Below, piece by piece: positions 24,182 through 27,166 of a stretch of 27,166 nucleotides of DNA. Position 1 is the stretch's first letter. Each line of letters starts with the position of its first letter. The DNA is from Bacillota bacterium (GTDB taxonomy: Bacteria > Bacillota > Clostridia > Lachnospirales > Lachnospiraceae), in contig JAEZTJ010000001.1 of NCBI GenBank assembly GCA_023421505.1, positions 1 through 27,166 of the forward strand. The letters run 5' to 3'. The translations under genes were made by a program, and so were the position numbers. The notes under the pieces were generated by a model. It did not search any database. It was not told the DNA's origin and worked only from the letters and a program-made list of their open reading frames with translations.

Positions 24182-25009
24182 CTAGTTAAGAACCTCCACT
24201 TTGGCTCTTTCCTTAATCTGCTTAGAATTCAACTTACTCATATAGTCAATCAGATAGGTTCGAAAGGCTGCTGTGCCGCCGGAAATTTCTGATATCCTTT
24301 CATAGGCTAGCTCTCCGCAGATTCCCATAGCTACAACACCTGCTGCAGCTGCCTCTAACGCCTGCTCCGGATGGGCTGCACATAAAGCACCGATTATTGC
24401 ACTTAGCATGCAGCCGGAGCCTGTAATTCTGCTCATCAGTGGATGACCGTTATGTATGATATAGGCTTTGTCCTCGTAAGCAACGATATCTATTTTTCCT
24501 GTAATTACAATTACAGCCTTGGTTATCTTCGATAGCTCTTTTGCCACCTTAACTGATTCCTCTAAATTATCCTTTGTTATCTGGTCCGCTTCGTCTACAT
24601 CCACACCCTTTGTCTTGCCTGCTCCAAGATATAAGGTCTTGATCTCAGAAGCGTTTCCTCTGATTACAGTAAAGCTGACTTCCTTTAGCAACTGTAATGC
24701 GGTTTCAGTACGTAGCTTAGAAGCTCCAGCTCCAACCGGATCTAGTATCACTGGATGCTTAAGTTCCTTCGCTTTTCTACCGGCTGCAAGCATGGAAGGA
24801 ATTGTTCGCTCATTCAAGGTACCGATATTAATAACCAGTGAATTGCATAAGGAGGTTATTTCTTCGACTTCGCGAAGATCATCGGCCATAATCGGTGATG
24901 CACCACAGGCGAGTAAAATGTTGGCACAATCATTTACTGTTACATAATTGGTGATATTATGCACGTAGGGTGCCTTTTCTCTTACCTTATCAAATATTAA
25001 ATCTAGCAT
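24182..25009 (-). CDS. thiM: Hydroxyethylthiazole kinase ThiM
   Basis: A 275-aa ribokinase-fold kinase that phosphorylates the thiazole alcohol for salvage. Motifs are VHNITNYVTVNDCANILLA, GASPIMADD, ILDPVGAGAS, VIRGNASEI and ITGSGCMLSAIIGAL, the last being the catalytic GSGC. The ribosome binding site (GAGAGA) is weak. The presence of ThiM and ThiW and the absence of thiazole synthesis genes here suggest that the thiazole half is salvaged, at least at this locus. Confidence 0.95.
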   Translation of the reverse strand: MLDLIFDKVREKAPYVHNITNYVTVNDCANILLACGASPIMADDLREVEEITSLCNSLVINIGTLNERTIPSMLAAGRKAKELKHPVILDPVGAGASKLRTETALQLLKEVSFTVIRGNASEIKTLYLGAGKTKGVDVDEADQITKDNLEESVKVAKELSKITKAVIVITGKIDIVAYEDKAYIIHNGHPLMSRITGSGCMLSAIIGALCAAHPEQALEAAAAGVVAMGICGELAYERISEISGGTAAFRTYLIDYMSKLNSKQIKERAKVEVLN

Positions 25010-25072
25010 TAACTTTTCTCTCTTTCATTTTTATTCATTCAACTTAAGGAAACCCTTAATGAAGTCTTAGAT

Positions 25073-26374
25073 TTAAAGGATTTCAACCTTCTCGCCATTT
25101 AATATCTTATTCGTCGTTCTCATTGCACACATCTTACCGCACATCGTACAGCTGTGTTTATCAGACGGTGGTGCGCTTTCAAAGTATTCTCTTGCCTTCT
25201 TGGGATCAATTGCATAAGAAAACATCTCCTCCCAATCAATCCTTCTTCGTGCATCACTCATCTTATTGTCTATCTCTCTCGCTCCAGGTAATCCCTTCGC
25301 TATGTCCGCTGCATGTGCTGCTATCTTAGAAGCAATAATTCCCTCTTTGACATCGGATAAATCGGGAAGTCGTAAGTGCTCAGCGGGAGTAACATAACAA
25401 AGGAAATCTGCACCATTCGCAGCTGCTATTGCTCCGCCGATTGCTGAGGTGATATGATCATATCCAGGCGCAATATCTGTAACAAGTGGTCCGAGTACAT
25501 AAAAGGGGGCTCCATGACATAATCTCTTCTGTAAGGTCATATTCGCGGCAATTTCATTCATAGCCATATGCCCCGGCCCTTCTACCATAACCTGCACATT
25601 CTTTGCCCAGGCTCTTTTCGTTAACTGCCCAAGCTCAATCAGTTCTGCAATCTGACCTGCATCCGTGCTATCATTAATACTACCGGGACGAAGTGCATCT
25701 CCCAGGCTTATGGTAACATCATATTCCTGTAAAATATCTAGTACCTCCTCATAATACTCATAGAACGGATTCTCATTTCCCGTCATCTCCATCCAGGCAA
25801 ACAGTAAGGAACCTCCTCTTGAGACAATATTAGTCAGGCGTTTTGTATTCCGAAAGGCTTCAACTGCTCTTTTATTAATTCCTGCATGGATGGTCATAAA
25901 GTCTACTCCCTGCATTGCATGTGCTTCAACTACTTTAAGAAAATCCTTTGCAGAGATATCCATTAAATCCTTCTCTAGATAACCTATTGCATCATACATA
26001 GGTACAGTACCTATCATTGCCGGAGAATAGTCAATTAATAGTTTTCGAAAGGTGTTGGTTTTACCGTAGTTACTTAAATCCATGATCGCTTCTGCTCCTA
26101 AGTCTATTGAAAGCTTAACCTTTTCGAATTCATTATCGTAGTTCGCACAATCACCGGAAACACCAAGATTAACGTTTATCTTTGTTTTTAAACCTTCTCC
26201 AATACCTTCCGGGTCTAAGGAGGTATGAAATCTGTTCGCAGGTATTGCTATTCGTCCTGCAGCGATACGTTCCTTTAAGCATTCTATATCCATGCCTTCC
26301 TTCTGCGATACTATCCTCATCTCTTTCGTAATGATATCTTTTTTTGCTGCTTCCATCTGCGTTTTATAATTCAT
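25073..26374 (-). CDS. thiC: Phosphomethylpyrimidine synthase ThiC
   Basis: A 433-aa radical-SAM enzyme that converts aminoimidazole ribotide to HMP-P. Core motifs are MIGTVPMYDA, TIHAGI, SLGDALRPGSINDSTDAGQ, VEGPGHMAMNEI, GPLVTDIAPGYDHI and YVTPAEHLRLP. The C-terminal 4Fe-4S loop is CTMCGKMC, a CX2CX3C arrangement, one residue shorter than CX2CX4C of the long proteobacterial form. The protein also lacks the N-terminal ThiC-associated domain of that form, as usual for clostridial and archaeal-like ThiC. It follows thiW after 120 bases. Confidence 0.96.
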   Translation of the reverse strand: MNYKTQMEAAKKDIITKEMRIVSQKEGMDIECLKERIAAGRIAIPANRFHTSLDPEGIGEGLKTKINVNLGVSGDCANYDNEFEKVKLSIDLGAEAIMDLSNYGKTNTFRKLLIDYSPAMIGTVPMYDAIGYLEKDLMDISAKDFLKVVEAHAMQGVDFMTIHAGINKRAVEAFRNTKRLTNIVSRGGSLLFAWMEMTGNENPFYEYYEEVLDILQEYDVTISLGDALRPGSINDSTDAGQIAELIELGQLTKRAWAKNVQVMVEGPGHMAMNEIAANMTLQKRLCHGAPFYVLGPLVTDIAPGYDHITSAIGGAIAAANGADFLCYVTPAEHLRLPDLSDVKEGIIASKIAAHAADIAKGLPGAREIDNKMSDARRRIDWEEMFSYAIDPKKAREYFESAPPSDKHSCTMCGKMCAMRTTNKILNGEKVEIL

Positions 26375-26494
26375 TATTATCCTTACCTTTCAGTTATTTT
26401 TACCCGATTTTTATTAGTGTCAGCGTTTCATAAGTTTTATAATTTAATTTCATCTATTTATACATTTATAAAAACTCTATCCTAATCAAACAAC

Positions 26495-26995
26495 TTATAC
26501 CTGTTCACCATTCATTACTCTATGTAATATGCCAACCTTGTTTAAAGAAACTAATAATATCATGGATATCAATGCTCCTGCTAAGGAACTGATACCAAAA
26601 GGAAGAATAAATCCATAAAATGCTGCTTTACTCGATAAAAACTGTACAGCAACCGGATAAGCGATGAGTGCGCCGATTATCCCTGTACCGATTACTTCTC
26701 CCAAGAATGCAGCCCAAAGCTTTTTTATATACTGATATAGTAGGCCACATAATAATGCACCGCACATGCTTCCAGGAAATGCAAGTAAGCTTCCGGTTCC
26801 CATAATATTTCGTAATAAAGACGTTGCAAAAGCCATACCAAAAGCATAGGCAGGACCTAGTATGACCCCGGCAAACACATTAATAAAATGTTGTATCGGA
26901 AATACCTTTGATACCCCAATGGGAATATAGAAGGTTGAACATACCACTCCCAACGCTATTAAGATTCCGGCTAAAGATAATTTTTTTACTGACAT
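26495..26995 (-). CDS. thiW: ThiW, thiazole-specific ECF transporter S component
   Basis: About 166 aa with five to six membrane helices and the ThiW hallmark IPIGVSKVFPIQHFINVFAG near the N-terminus, then NIMGTGSLLAFPGSMCGALL. It binds the thiazole precursor and needs a shared EcfA/A'/T energising module, not in this window. The frame extends to 27019, but ATG 26995 has AAAGGAGAG six bases upstream. It is the first gene of the thi operon, only about 45 bases from a group II intron end. Confidence 0.92.
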   Translation of the reverse strand: MSVKKLSLAGILIALGVVCSTFYIPIGVSKVFPIQHFINVFAGVILGPAYAFGMAFATSLLRNIMGTGSLLAFPGSMCGALLCGLLYQYIKKLWAAFLGEVIGTGIIGALIAYPVAVQFLSSKAAFYGFILPFGISSLAGALISMILLVSLNKVGILHRVMNGEQV

Positions 26996-27040
26996 GTGAA
27001 TCTCTCCTTTTTTCTGCATTTTATTTAATTAAAAATAAAC

Positions 27041-27166
27041 AATCGAGTAGGAGGGAGTGATTAACTCCCGTCCTCTCACAGCACCGTGCGTACCGTTCGG
27101 TACACGGCGCTTTCAATAGTTGACGTGCACTGACTGATATGCATTGGCTAAATCATAAAAGCCACT
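27041..27166 (-). mobile_element. Group II intron, 3' end (domains V and VI), partial
   Basis: On the minus strand, 27111 down to 27080 folds as group II domain V. An 8-bp lower stem AGCGCCGT/ACGGTGCT with the catalytic AGC at its 5' end carries a 2-base GC bulge on the 3' side. A 5-bp upper stem GTACC/GGTAC is closed by a GAAC tetraloop. Domain VI follows (about 27073 to 27050: GGA-C-GGGAGT against ACTCCC-TCC). The intron should end near 27041-27043 with CTACTCGAT. The reverse transcriptase and 5' end would lie beyond the window. Domain V is 32 bases by my count, near the usual 34. Confidence 0.75.

Noticed and set aside
24519..24947. 142-codon frame antisense to thiM
   Set aside because: Shadow of the well-conserved ThiM coding strand, with no supporting motifs.
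26375..26494. TPP riboswitch between thiW and thiC
   Set aside because: The conserved CTGAGA and ACC...GATCTGG elements of the TPP aptamer are absent on the minus strand.

Overview
The window reads as a low-GC Firmicute chromosome, most likely a Clostridia/Lachnospiraceae relative. The reasons are AT-rich intergenic DNA, strong AAGGAGG-type ribosome binding sites, several TTG/GTG starts, a short ThiC, the ECF component ThiW and a PadR-controlled ABC exporter. The genus assignment is inference from gene content; no 16S or other marker lies here.

Left part (1-13.1 kb): accessory DNA. The window opens inside the 3' end of a phage-type family A DNA polymerase (plus strand). A convergent terminator separates it from an 11.6-kb, eight-gene block on the minus strand, read from 11914 down to 291. 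In transcription order it holds a protein with a C-terminal NBR1-like Ig domain, a small excisionase-like HTH protein, HsdM, HsdS, an AbiJ-like protein, HsdR, HamA and HamB. This is a type I restriction-modification system with an abortive-infection-like gene inserted between hsdS and hsdR and a Hachiman pair (hamAB) appended downstream. Spacings are mostly a few bases or overlaps, so it looks like one composite defence operon. Diverging from it is a mobile-element-type sigma-70 region-4 protein whose ribosome binding site lies inside a strong hairpin. A polymerase end on one side and this sigma-like gene on the other suggest that the defence block is cargo of a prophage or integrative element. 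The element's right edge would fall near the 3' end of rlmD, a known integration site in other Firmicutes.

Middle part (13.1-18.7 kb): ordinary chromosomal genes. These are rlmD (23S rRNA m5U methyltransferase, minus, with a 7-codon leader ORF), an AraC-type regulator followed by a VOC/glyoxalase-fold protein (plus), a DUF2804 protein (plus), and a coiled-coil protein of unknown role (minus).

Right part (18.7-27.2 kb), all minus strand: an ABC-2 exporter (ATPase, permease, shortened second permease) preceded by a PadR-type regulator. The same TATCCAAyATTG half-site forms dyads in front of both padR and the ATPase gene, so PadR probably controls itself and the exporter. Then comes a thiamine operon, thiW-thiC-thiM-thiE-thiD, covering thiazole/HMP uptake or salvage, HMP-P synthesis, kinases and the coupling step. 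Directly upstream of thiW are domains V and VI of a group II intron, which runs off the window, so an intron sits in the leader of the thiamine operon.
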